Source: Coriobacteriia bacterium
GTDB lineage: Bacteria; Actinomycetota; Coriobacteriia; Coriobacteriales; UBA8131
Assembly (NCBI GenBank): GCA_003509825.1
Contig: DOMT01000051.1
Span: 1,712-7,290 of the forward strand
Direction: 5' to 3'
DNA length: 5,579 nucleotides
In this document: positions 1 to 5,318 of the stretch, piece by piece
Layout: each line of letters opens with the position of its first letter
Position numbering within the stretch: position 1 is the first letter of the stretch
Program-made: the position numbers and the translations under genes
The notes under the pieces: model-generated
What the model was told of the DNA's origin: nothing
What the model saw: only the letters and a program-made list of their open reading frames with translations
The model's database searches: none

Positions 1-215
1 CGCCTCTCCCGGTGCGAGATGACTACTTCTACTTCGTCAACTCCTACGCTGCCGAACCGGGGGATACAAGCGACCTCTGGGGTAGCGCCGACTACAACGG
101 CTGCTTCGCGGCTGCCGTGCAGCGAGGCAACATTTACGCCACACAGTTTCATGCGGAAAAAAGCGGCGAAGCGGGACTGAAGCTACTTCGTATGTTCAAG
201 GAGGCCACATGCTGA
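1..215 (+). CDS. hisH: Imidazole glycerol phosphate synthase, glutaminase subunit HisH (3' part, cut by left edge)
   Basis: This is the C-terminal part of the class I glutamine amidotransferase HisH, which hydrolyses glutamine and channels ammonia to HisF for imidazole ring formation in histidine biosynthesis (cytoplasm). The open frame continues to the left edge (first full codon at base 3), so the start and the nucleophilic cysteine lie outside the window. What is visible fits the HisH C-terminus: a YFYFVNSYAA segment matching the family's YFVHSY region, then a GNIYATQFHAEKSG segment carrying the His (codon 150-152) and Glu (156-158) of the Cys-His-Glu triad, then a GLKLLRMF ending typical of the family. 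The usual proline of FHPEKS is alanine here. The TGA stop (213-215) lies inside the start of hisF, a 7-bp overlap indicating one operon and coupled translation. The hisF next door makes the family assignment firm; whether this pair serves histidine synthesis or a HisH/HisF paralogue pathway cannot be settled from this fragment alone. Confidence 0.93.
   Translation, partial: PLPVRDDYFYFVNSYAAEPGDTSDLWGSADYNGCFAAAVQRGNIYATQFHAEKSGEAGLKLLRMFKEATC
198..204 (+). promoter_or_regulatory. Ribosome binding site of hisF
   Basis: AAGGAGG, a complete Shine-Dalgarno match, ends 4 nt before the hisF ATG at 209 and lies within the last codons of hisH. It fixes the hisF start and supports coupled translation of the two subunits. 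Confidence 0.85.
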
Positions 216-1000
216 CCAAAAGACTGATCGCCTGCTTTGATATCATGCACGGCCGGGTGACGAAGGCGGTGCGGTTTCAGGACAACATCGACGTTGCGCC
301 CGCCGAGGAGTTGGCTCGCAAGCTCTATGAAGCCGAAATCGACGAGCTCATCTTCTTCGACATCACGGCAAGCTCCGAAAAACGCGCCATCGATATCGAG
401 GCGGTAAAAAGCGTTGCGCGCTGTGTGTTCATTCCCTTTACGGTGGGTGGCGGCATTAAAAGTGTGCAGGACATGTACGAGGTACTCAAGGCCGGAGCGG
501 AGAAGATCAGCATCGACTCCATGGCCGTGCGCAATCCGGGGATCATCACCGAGGGAGCGCGAGCCTTCGGTTCACAATGCATAGTGCTTTCCACCCAGGT
601 AAAACGAACGTCGCATATGCCGAGCGGCTACGAGGTCTACATAGATGGTGCCCGCGTTGCCACCGGTATGGATGCCGTCGAGTGGATAAGGCGGGGTGAG
701 GATCTGGGAGCGGGGGAGATCTGTCTCAACAGCATCGACTGCGACGGTACTTTGGCCGGGTATGACCTCGAGCTTATGACAAAGGCGCAGGAGGCCGTCT
801 CGATCCCGCTTATCGCATCGGGCGGTGCCGGAGCCCCTGAGCATCTCGCCGATCTCTTTGCCCGAACGGAAGCCCAGGCGGCGATTATCAGCAGCATGCT
901 TTATTCTCCACGGATGCCGAGGAACTACACCGTACGCGAACTCAAGGAGTATCTACTGGAGCGAGAAGTGCCGATGCGTCCGGTGGGAGGCGGTTTTTGA
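209..1000 (+). CDS. hisF: Imidazole glycerol phosphate synthase, cyclase subunit HisF (active-site variant)
   Basis: HisF is the (beta/alpha)8-barrel subunit that uses ammonia from HisH to convert PRFAR into imidazole glycerol phosphate and AICAR. The 263-residue length is close to the family norm of about 250-255. Motifs in order: KRLIACFD with catalytic Asp11, [11 protein letters not shown] (49-59), [10 protein letters not shown] with phosphate-binding glycines (74-83), FGSQ (120-123), [13 protein letters not shown] (141-153), [15 protein letters not shown] (167-181), IASGGAG phosphate site (202-208) and a RELKEYL C-terminal helix (243-249). The oddity is residue 130: where Thermotoga maritima HisF has the second catalytic aspartate (AIDAKR), this protein reads STQVKR, with CAG (596-598) encoding Gln. 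Residue 103 is Asp where Thermotoga has Asn. The ATG is set by the strong ribosome binding site at 198-204 and overlaps the end of hisH. The TGA at 998-1000 is followed at once by an in-frame TAG. No hisI follows. HisF identity is firm; full cyclase activity is uncertain because of the Gln130 change. Confidence 0.94.
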   Translation: MLTKRLIACFDIMHGRVTKAVRFQDNIDVAPAEELARKLYEAEIDELIFFDITASSEKRAIDIEAVKSVARCVFIPFTVGGGIKSVQDMYEVLKAGAEKISIDSMAVRNPGIITEGARAFGSQCIVLSTQVKRTSHMPSGYEVYIDGARVATGMDAVEWIRRGEDLGAGEICLNSIDCDGTLAGYDLELMTKAQEAVSIPLIASGGAGAPEHLADLFARTEAQAAIISSMLYSPRMPRNYTVRELKEYLLEREVPMRPVGGGF

Positions 1001-1056
1001 TAGATCCGATTGCAAGCATGATGAGCCCCGGTGTGTGTGGCGCCCTGTGATTCGGA
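1001..1056. other. Convergent gap between hisF and the LuxR gene, without a clear terminator
   Basis: These 56 bases separate the ends of two convergent genes. They begin with an extra stop for hisF and include a 7-bp inverted repeat (GATCCGA at 1003-1009 with TCGGATC at 1052-1058, the latter overlapping the LuxR stop codon), but the 42-nt spacer is too long for a classic intrinsic terminator. The T run inside the last hisF codons (994-998) has no stem directly before it. No gene of credible length lies here, and hisI is not present. Confidence 0.5.
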
Positions 1057-2568
1057 TCAATTGAATAGCATGCCGTCTTTTTCGCCCTGTAGCTCGTTGA
1101 GGTTTTCTTCAACGAGCGATAGGAGGTCTTGCTGTGAGTGAACATCGAGTTTGCGATAAAGACCGCTGATGTGGCTCTTGGCCGTTTCTTCCGAAATAAC
1201 CAGCTCCGCACTTATCACTTTCCGGTTTCTGCCGCGGGCCATCAGTGCGAATATCTCCGATTCCCGTCGCGTGAGGTTTTTTTCCAGAGCAAAACGATCT
1301 ACGATCGCATCCACGGTCATTTCGCCATGAACGTGATGCGCCGGGCTGGCCATACCCCATCCGGTGAGCAGATTTCTGTTGCTCAGCATGATGAGCGAGG
1401 CCATAAGCAGTATGAAGACCATGCAGGTGGCCATCATCCCTATCTGATGATCGGCGTCACCTTGTTGTATGAGGATGCTGCCGGTGATGCCTCCGATCAA
1501 CTCTCCGAGCATCAGACAGCAGGTCGGCCAGGCGATGACCCAGGTGGCCGGAAGCTTGAAGTTCTTCGTGAGATAAGAGCATAGTCCCCACATAACCAGA
1601 TGCACATAGCAAAACCCTATCTGTTGCAATGAGATTCCGGGGATGCAGAAATCGCCTGAACAGGCGATGAGAAAGGCACCGGTCGATGTTATGCCGAAGC
1701 CCACCTGATAGATGAGGTGATTGAAATCCATCTTCACACTCACGGCGGTAAGCAGTAAGAGTACGGCGGCGAAGACGAAGCTCAGCGATGTGATCAGGTT
1801 CGAAACCATCTGGTTTCCGACCAAAATCAGCCAACCCATCAGGATTCCGAGGGATAGGCCGTGTATCAAGGCAGTTGCCAGAAATTTGTAGGGCGTTTTA
1901 AGCTTGGCGTTCAATCCGTGACAGTAGAGGGTTTTGTGGGGTAACGAAGCCAGCGTTTTATAGAAACAGACGATAAGGGGTAGCGGAATGAGTACGAAGG
2001 CCAGCTGACCCACGCATGGCGGAACGAGCGAGAGTGCCGCCATCAACAGTGCGGATCCGATCATTGCGACGATTCCGTGGTAGAGCACCTGCTGAGGTCC
2101 GAGATAACCGAAGATCCGACCCCATTCGATCATCAATAGAGCCGTGCCGATTCCCAGAAGAAATGATCCGACTACGTAAAGCACAAGCGGAAGCGCGAGC
2201 GAGAGCGCGCTTCCGAAGACGTTGATCCAAATAAAACAGAGCAGAGCGCCGAGAGTCATCAGGGCCGCGACGAAACCGGGATACCACCTTTTTCTGATGA
2301 CATGGTTGGTTCGCTTAAACCACACGCCGAGTGTGAAGTAGGCGAGGACACTTGCAAAAATGGGCGCAAGCCAGGTAGATAGATAAAAGCCGTCAGAAAG
2401 TAAAACGGGTGGAAAAAACAAAGGGCCCTGAAACGCCAGATTGAGCCAGGCCCAAAATAGCATCAGTGCGACTTGAAGCAGTGGGCGCTCTGAAATGCTG
2501 CTGCGAAAATTCCTCAATATCCGTTTGCGCTCACTCGATTCATTGATACGATGTCTTGAATCCGACAC
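1057..2568 (-). CDS. Membrane-bound LuxR-family transcriptional regulator, 12 TM helices plus C-terminal helix-turn-helix
   Basis: This is a one-component membrane regulator of 503 residues. After a basic cytoplasmic N-terminus (1-28) come about 12 hydrophobic segments, at roughly 30-52, 63-84, 96-118, 122-147, 161-183, 187-205, 228-251, 256-278, 286-304, 312-334, 341-367 and 375-396. They form two groups of six around a polar loop (206-227), resembling a transporter fold reused as a sensor. The C-terminal GerE/LuxR helix-turn-helix (about 430-488) is clear: LTRRESEIFALMARG, then an IS-EETAKSH recognition helix region, then YRKLDVHSQQDLL. The GTG at 2568 is chosen because AGGAGG sits 4 nt upstream. 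The frame stays open to an ATG at 2712 (551 residues), but that has no good ribosome binding site and adds a non-conserved-looking 48-residue tail. The gene diverges from a Tat-exported flavin reductase. Membrane LuxR regulators beside inducible reductases are known in Eggerthella lenta, including the regulator of dopamine dehydroxylase. Control of the neighbouring reductase is therefore likely but inferred; the ligand is unknown. Confidence 0.9.
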   Translation of the reverse strand: MSDSRHRINESSERKRILRNFRSSISERPLLQVALMLFWAWLNLAFQGPLFFPPVLLSDGFYLSTWLAPIFASVLAYFTLGVWFKRTNHVIRKRWYPGFVAALMTLGALLCFIWINVFGSALSLALPLVLYVVGSFLLGIGTALLMIEWGRIFGYLGPQQVLYHGIVAMIGSALLMAALSLVPPCVGQLAFVLIPLPLIVCFYKTLASLPHKTLYCHGLNAKLKTPYKFLATALIHGLSLGILMGWLILVGNQMVSNLITSLSFVFAAVLLLLTAVSVKMDFNHLIYQVGFGITSTGAFLIACSGDFCIPGISLQQIGFCYVHLVMWGLCSYLTKNFKLPATWVIAWPTCCLMLGELIGGITGSILIQQGDADHQIGMMATCMVFILLMASLIMLSNRNLLTGWGMASPAHHVHGEMTVDAIVDRFALEKNLTRRESEIFALMARGRNRKVISAELVISEETAKSHISGLYRKLDVHSQQDLLSLVEENLNELQGEKDGMLFN

Positions 2569-2572
2569 TTTT

Positions 2573-2578
2573 CCTCCT
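2573..2578 (-). promoter_or_regulatory. Ribosome binding site that sets the LuxR gene start at 2568
   Basis: On the minus strand AGGAGG is followed by AAAA and then GTG (2568-2566). The near-consensus match and 4-nt spacing are far better than anything before the upstream in-frame ATG at 2712, so the protein should begin at the GTG. Confidence 0.75.
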
Positions 2579-2780
2579 GCCGGTATTTTCTTCAGGGACT
2601 CCCACACCGAGGCATAGTAGCATACGCTCACATTCGGGCTAAAAACAGGCTGTATAAATGTATATTCGTGTGGTATGGCTGTCCTCACCCCATTCGGGGG
2701 GATTGGAAACATAACTTGCCGTTAACCCTACTCCGGGGAAGATTTCGCCGAAAATACGAAGCATACTCGAATGAGGATAT

Positions 2781-2794
2781 ATGCCTCAAGGCAT
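2781..2794. promoter_or_regulatory. Candidate operator or 5' UTR hairpin: 14-bp palindrome upstream of the reductase
   Basis: ATGCCT-CA-AGGCAT is a perfect 6-bp inverted repeat around a 2-bp centre, ending 23 bp before the reductase ATG. Such compact dyads are typical of sites bound by dimeric helix-turn-helix proteins, and the divergently encoded LuxR-type regulator is the obvious candidate. With only a 2-nt centre, the RNA hairpin would have to open at least one pair, so a DNA operator is the better reading. Function is inferred from symmetry and position only. Confidence 0.4.
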
Positions 2795-2802
2795 CAAGAA
2801 TT

Positions 2803-2814
2803 GAAGGAAAGGAA
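2803..2814 (+). promoter_or_regulatory. Ribosome binding site of the reductase
   Basis: The purine-rich GAAGGAAAGGAA precedes two consecutive ATG codons (2818 and 2821). The first AAGGA core sits about 8-9 nt before the first ATG, and the second AAGGA core 6-7 nt before the second. It supports starting here rather than at the in-frame ATG at 2668, and either ATG could be used. Confidence 0.7.
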
Positions 2815-2817
2815 GAA

Positions 2818-4449
2818 ATGATGGAGAAGAAAACCACTCTCAGTATTGATTCCGAAGCCGATGAACGCGGACTGTCGCGCAGAGCCTTTTTGGGCCTGAG
2901 CGCCACGGCTGCGGTTGCGGCAGGGGTAGGCTTGACGGCCTGTGCACCCAAAGGATCGGCTGAGTCGGGTGCCGACGGCTCGAAAACCGACTCAGGGGCG
3001 TCCCAGGGTCCGGTTGCGCCGAGCAAGATCGACGCCACCTATGACACCGATCTTTTGATCATCGGTGGTGGCGGTTCGGGGCTGGCGTGTGCCGTACAGG
3101 CATCCCTTAACAAAACGAAGTTCATCGTGCTGGAGAAAAACACCATGCTCGGCGGTAATGCGAACTTCGTCGAAGGTATGTTTGCCATCAACTCCAAAGC
3201 CGCTCTTGAAAAGGGCATCGAGATCACAACGGCAAAGATCGTCGAGGATAAGTTGGTGCGCGGCCAGCACCGCCAGAATGCGGCGTTTTGGATCGACCTC
3301 TGCGAAAAGTCTGCCGGTAATATCGAGTGGTGTCTTGAGCAGGGTGTACTGTATAACGGTGTTATCGATAACTACCACGGAGGTCTGCACCCTACGTTCC
3401 ATTGGTTCAAAGACGGTAAGTCATCGGTCGGATACGTGAAACCGATGATCAAACGCGTTGAGGATCTGGGCGTGGAGGTGCATTTCGAGACCGCCGCCTT
3501 CCAGCTCATCATGAAGGACGGCGTTATTGCAGGCGCTTATGCAAAAAGCAAGCAAGGAACCGTTCAGTACAACGCCAAGGCCGTGGTGCTGGCCACCGGT
3601 GGTTTCGGCGGTAATCCTGAACTTATCGCCAAACAAGGCTGGAACACCGAGCACCTCTTTTGTGTGGGGTCGGAAAACGCTGCCGGTGATGCCTACAAGA
3701 TGGCTACGGAGATCGGTGCCAAGGATTTCATGCAGGAATCCTCACAAAGTATCCTCTATATGATTCCCGCGCTTCCCAAAATCGATTTTCATAAGGATGC
3801 GCTCAACCCGGTCAACGGATACTTCGGTATCGCCGCAGGCGGGCCGGTACTTTGGGTCAACGAGAATTGCGAACGCTTTACCCGCGAGAATCTCACGGAA
3901 GACAATCTGGTGCTGCAATGCATCCCCGGTCGCGATAACAAGGCTAACTATACAATCTTCGATCAAAAGATTCTGGACACTTTCTTCACCACCACCGCCG
4001 ATGCCAAGAAGATGTTCGATGATGCTTTGGCGAATGACAAGACGGGTACGCTGGTCAAGGCAAACAGCATCGCCGAGTTGGCAAAAGCCTTCGAGCTCGA
4101 TGAAAAGGCATTCAAGGCGACGGTGGATCGTTATAACGAGCTCTGCAAATCCGGTGCCGATGTGGATCTGGGTAAAACCGCCGAGAAGATGATCGCCATC
4201 GAAAACGGCCCCTACTACATCGCCAAGATGGGTTACAGTTTCTTCTTTGAGACGGGTGGCGTTGCAACCGATAAGGAGCGTCGCGTGCTCGACAACGATA
4301 AAAAACCGATCCCCGGTCTCTATGCGATCGGTAACGATGGCAACATGAACTACCGTCATGTATACACGATCAACATGCCGGGTACCGCCATGGGTAACCA
4401 GGTGAACTCCGGCCGTGAAGCGGCAAACCACGCAGCCGACTACCTGTAA
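2818..4449 (+). CDS. Tat-exported FAD-dependent reductase lipoprotein (FAD_binding_2, fumarate reductase flavoprotein-like), substrate unknown
   Basis: The 543-residue protein belongs to the fumarate reductase/succinate dehydrogenase flavoprotein superfamily. The N-terminus is a twin-arginine signal: SRRAFLG (20-26), a hydrophobic stretch (27-41) and an LTAC lipobox with Cys42, so the folded, flavin-loaded protein should be exported and lipid-anchored. A Ser/Gly/Ala-rich linker (43-70) follows. FAD sites are GGGGSG (83-88) with Glu106 ending the second strand, GGN at 112-114, ATGGFGGN (259-266), and IPGLYAIGND (498-507). The region from about 330 to 460 fits the capping domain. There is no CxxCH haem motif and no FMN_bind domain, so electrons must come from a separate cytochrome or quinol oxidase. 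Alignment by eye suggests that the dicarboxylate-binding residues of Shewanella flavocytochrome c3 (His365, Arg402, His504, Arg544) are replaced; for example, GERF-type sequence continues as RFTRENLTED, with Glu361 where Arg402 would fall, and Phe residues precede GGVATD. Fumarate is therefore unlikely. The divergent membrane LuxR gene suggests substrate-induced expression. The family is sure; the substrate is unknown. Confidence 0.93.
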   Translation: MMEKKTTLSIDSEADERGLSRRAFLGLSATAAVAAGVGLTACAPKGSAESGADGSKTDSGASQGPVAPSKIDATYDTDLLIIGGGGSGLACAVQASLNKTKFIVLEKNTMLGGNANFVEGMFAINSKAALEKGIEITTAKIVEDKLVRGQHRQNAAFWIDLCEKSAGNIEWCLEQGVLYNGVIDNYHGGLHPTFHWFKDGKSSVGYVKPMIKRVEDLGVEVHFETAAFQLIMKDGVIAGAYAKSKQGTVQYNAKAVVLATGGFGGNPELIAKQGWNTEHLFCVGSENAAGDAYKMATEIGAKDFMQESSQSILYMIPALPKIDFHKDALNPVNGYFGIAAGGPVLWVNENCERFTRENLTEDNLVLQCIPGRDNKANYTIFDQKILDTFFTTTADAKKMFDDALANDKTGTLVKANSIAELAKAFELDEKAFKATVDRYNELCKSGADVDLGKTAEKMIAIENGPYYIAKMGYSFFFETGGVATDKERRVLDNDKKPIPGLYAIGNDGNMNYRHVYTINMPGTAMGNQVNSGREAANHAADYL

Positions 4450-4495
4450 GAAGCCTTCAACCGAATTTCTGGTTTAGCAAGGACGGGGGCTACAA

Positions 4496-4529
4496 AACGT
4501 AAGGGTCGTGTAAAAGCGACCCTTACGTT
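4496..4529. terminator. Stem-loop terminator between convergent reductase and tcdA genes
   Basis: A perfect 13-bp inverted repeat (4496-4508 with 4517-4529; outer sequence AACGTAAGGGTCG) encloses an 8-nt loop. On the minus strand the stem runs straight into a short T run (TTTT at 4497-4494, two of them in the stem), so it best suits the end of the tatD-tcdA operon. On the plus strand a T6 run (4541-4546) follows 11 nt later, so it probably also ends reductase transcripts. The convergent layout supports a bidirectional terminator. Confidence 0.72.
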
Positions 4530-4532
4530 CCA

Positions 4533-4558
4533 ATCGGAGCTTTTTTCCGATATATCGG
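4533..4558. repeat. Two overlapping palindromes next to the terminator
   Basis: ATCGGA (4533-4538) pairs with TCCGAT (4546-4551) around a T-rich loop. TCCGAT in turn overlaps a perfect 12-bp palindrome, CCGATATATCGG (4547-4558). The two pairings compete for the same bases. They may be part of the termination zone between the convergent genes; no other role can be shown. Confidence 0.45.
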
Positions 4559-4595
4559 GTGTGTCGATGAAGCTATCGATGATGCAGACGTCGTG

Positions 4596-5318
4596 TCAGT
4601 CGGTCCCGATAAGATCGCGAATTACCACCGACGCGCAGGTGCAGCCGAAGATCGCAGGCATGTAGGAGATGGTACCTACGATGGTTTTCTTGTTCAACTC
4701 GTTGCAGGCGGCCATTGCGCTCGGTTGGATGGACTCAGGGGAGAAGACGGCTTTGAAGCCGGTGTGAATATCTCTTCTGTGGAGACGCACACGCACCTTT
4801 TTTGCCAGAGGGCAGGAGTGGGTTTGGCCGATATCGGCGATCTCGACTTTCGTGGGGTCGATCCTGCCTCCCGCTCCCATCGAACTGACCAGGGAAAATC
4901 CGCGCTTTAAAGCCTCATAGATGAAAAATACCTTCGGTGAGAGTGTGTCGATCGCGTCTACCACATAGTCGTAGGGCGCGGCATCGAGTAGCTTTTCAAG
5001 GGTGTCTTCTTGAATATAGCTGTCTACCACCGTCAAATCCAGGGTCGGGTTGATATCTTTCAGGCGCCCGGCCAGCACTTCGGCTTTAGGCTCGCCCACG
5101 GTGCTGTGCAGCGCCACCAGCTGGCGGTTGATGTTGCCGGGACTTACCGTATCGCTATCGGCGATCGTCAGCCGTCCGATTCCGGCACGCGCGAGCATTT
5201 CGGCCGCATACGCACCCACGCCTCCGAGCCCTACCACCAAAACATGGGTGCGGTTCAGACGGTCGAGCTTTTCTTCGCCTAGCAATAACTCGGTGCGTTC
5301 AAGCCAGGATTGTGTCAT
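4596..5318 (-). CDS. tcdA: tRNA threonylcarbamoyladenosine dehydratase TcdA (ThiF/MoeB-like E1 fold)
   Basis: TcdA (CsdL/YgdL) uses ATP to cyclise N6-threonylcarbamoyladenosine at position 37 of ANN-decoding tRNAs to ct6A, which strengthens decoding. The 240-residue protein shows the E1-like layout: an N-terminal ERTELLLGEEKLDRL helix with a candidate arginine finger (Arg8), the nucleotide-binding VVGLGGVGAYAAE (28-40), IADSDTV (52-58) followed by NINRQ (62-66), which contact ATP, then DYVVDAIDTLSPK, and SSMGAGGRIDPTK characteristic of TcdA. The CPLAKKVRVRL and C-terminal ISYMPAIFG...VIRDL segments also fit TcdA. The paired CxxC zinc motifs of MoeB/ThiF are missing, which favours TcdA over those relatives. 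It is slightly shorter than the 268-residue Escherichia coli protein. The ATG at 5318 is preferred although no clear Shine-Dalgarno sequence precedes it, because it gives the usual N-terminus and overlaps the end of tatD by 20 bp, which would allow translational coupling. An in-frame ATG at 5432 would add 38 non-matching residues lying inside tatD. Confidence 0.92.
   Translation of the reverse strand: MTQSWLERTELLLGEEKLDRLNRTHVLVVGLGGVGAYAAEMLARAGIGRLTIADSDTVSPGNINRQLVALHSTVGEPKAEVLAGRLKDINPTLDLTVVDSYIQEDTLEKLLDAAPYDYVVDAIDTLSPKVFFIYEALKRGFSLVSSMGAGGRIDPTKVEIADIGQTHSCPLAKKVRVRLHRRDIHTGFKAVFSPESIQPSAMAACNELNKKTIVGTISYMPAIFGCTCASVVIRDLIGTD

Larger units (their letters stand above)
2569..2817. 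promoter_or_regulatory. Divergent promoter and operator region between the LuxR gene and the reductase
   Basis: These 249 bases lie between two divergent starts and must hold promoters for both genes. An AT-rich core with TGTATA twice (2651-2656 and 2659-2664) also contains TATAAA (2653-2658) and could give a -10 element on either strand, but no convincing -35 box pairs with it. Possible regulator sites are a 6-2-6 palindrome at 2781-2794, CATTCGGG repeated at 2631-2638 and 2691-2698 with an inverted CGAATG at 2768-2773, and GCATAC at 2620-2625 and 2761-2766. The exact promoters cannot be assigned by eye. Confidence 0.5.

Noticed and set aside
1003..1058. Terminator formed by the GATCCGA/TCGGATC inverted repeat
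   Set aside because: Arms of 7 bp with a 42-nt spacer and no following T run are not a credible intrinsic terminator.
825..1064. Open plus-strand frame overlapping the end of hisF, considered as hisI
   Set aside because: It lies almost wholly inside hisF in another frame and shows none of the HisI metal-binding cysteine or histidine motifs.
1138..1584. 148-codon open plus-strand frame antisense to the LuxR gene
   Set aside because: The minus strand here encodes an unmistakable LuxR helix-turn-helix and membrane helices; the antisense product resembles no known domain.
2668..2817. Longer N-terminus for the reductase from the ATG at 2668
   Set aside because: It would put 50 residues before the Tat signal, without a ribosome binding site, and Tat signals lie near the N-terminus. 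The purine-rich site before 2818 fits far better.
3742..4431. 229-codon open frame antisense to the reductase
   Set aside because: It is a shadow of the strongly supported flavoprotein, with low-complexity His/Val-rich content, no recognisable domain and no ribosome binding site.
2818..4449. Classic flavocytochrome c fumarate reductase or urocanate reductase
   Set aside because: There is no CxxCH haem motif, no FMN_bind domain, and the substrate residues seem replaced, so only the family-level call is kept.
4596..5318. MoeB or ThiF (sulfur-carrier adenylyltransferase)
   Set aside because: The paired zinc CxxC motifs and a neighbouring MoaD/ThiS gene are missing, while the GAGGRIDPT segment and C-terminus match TcdA.
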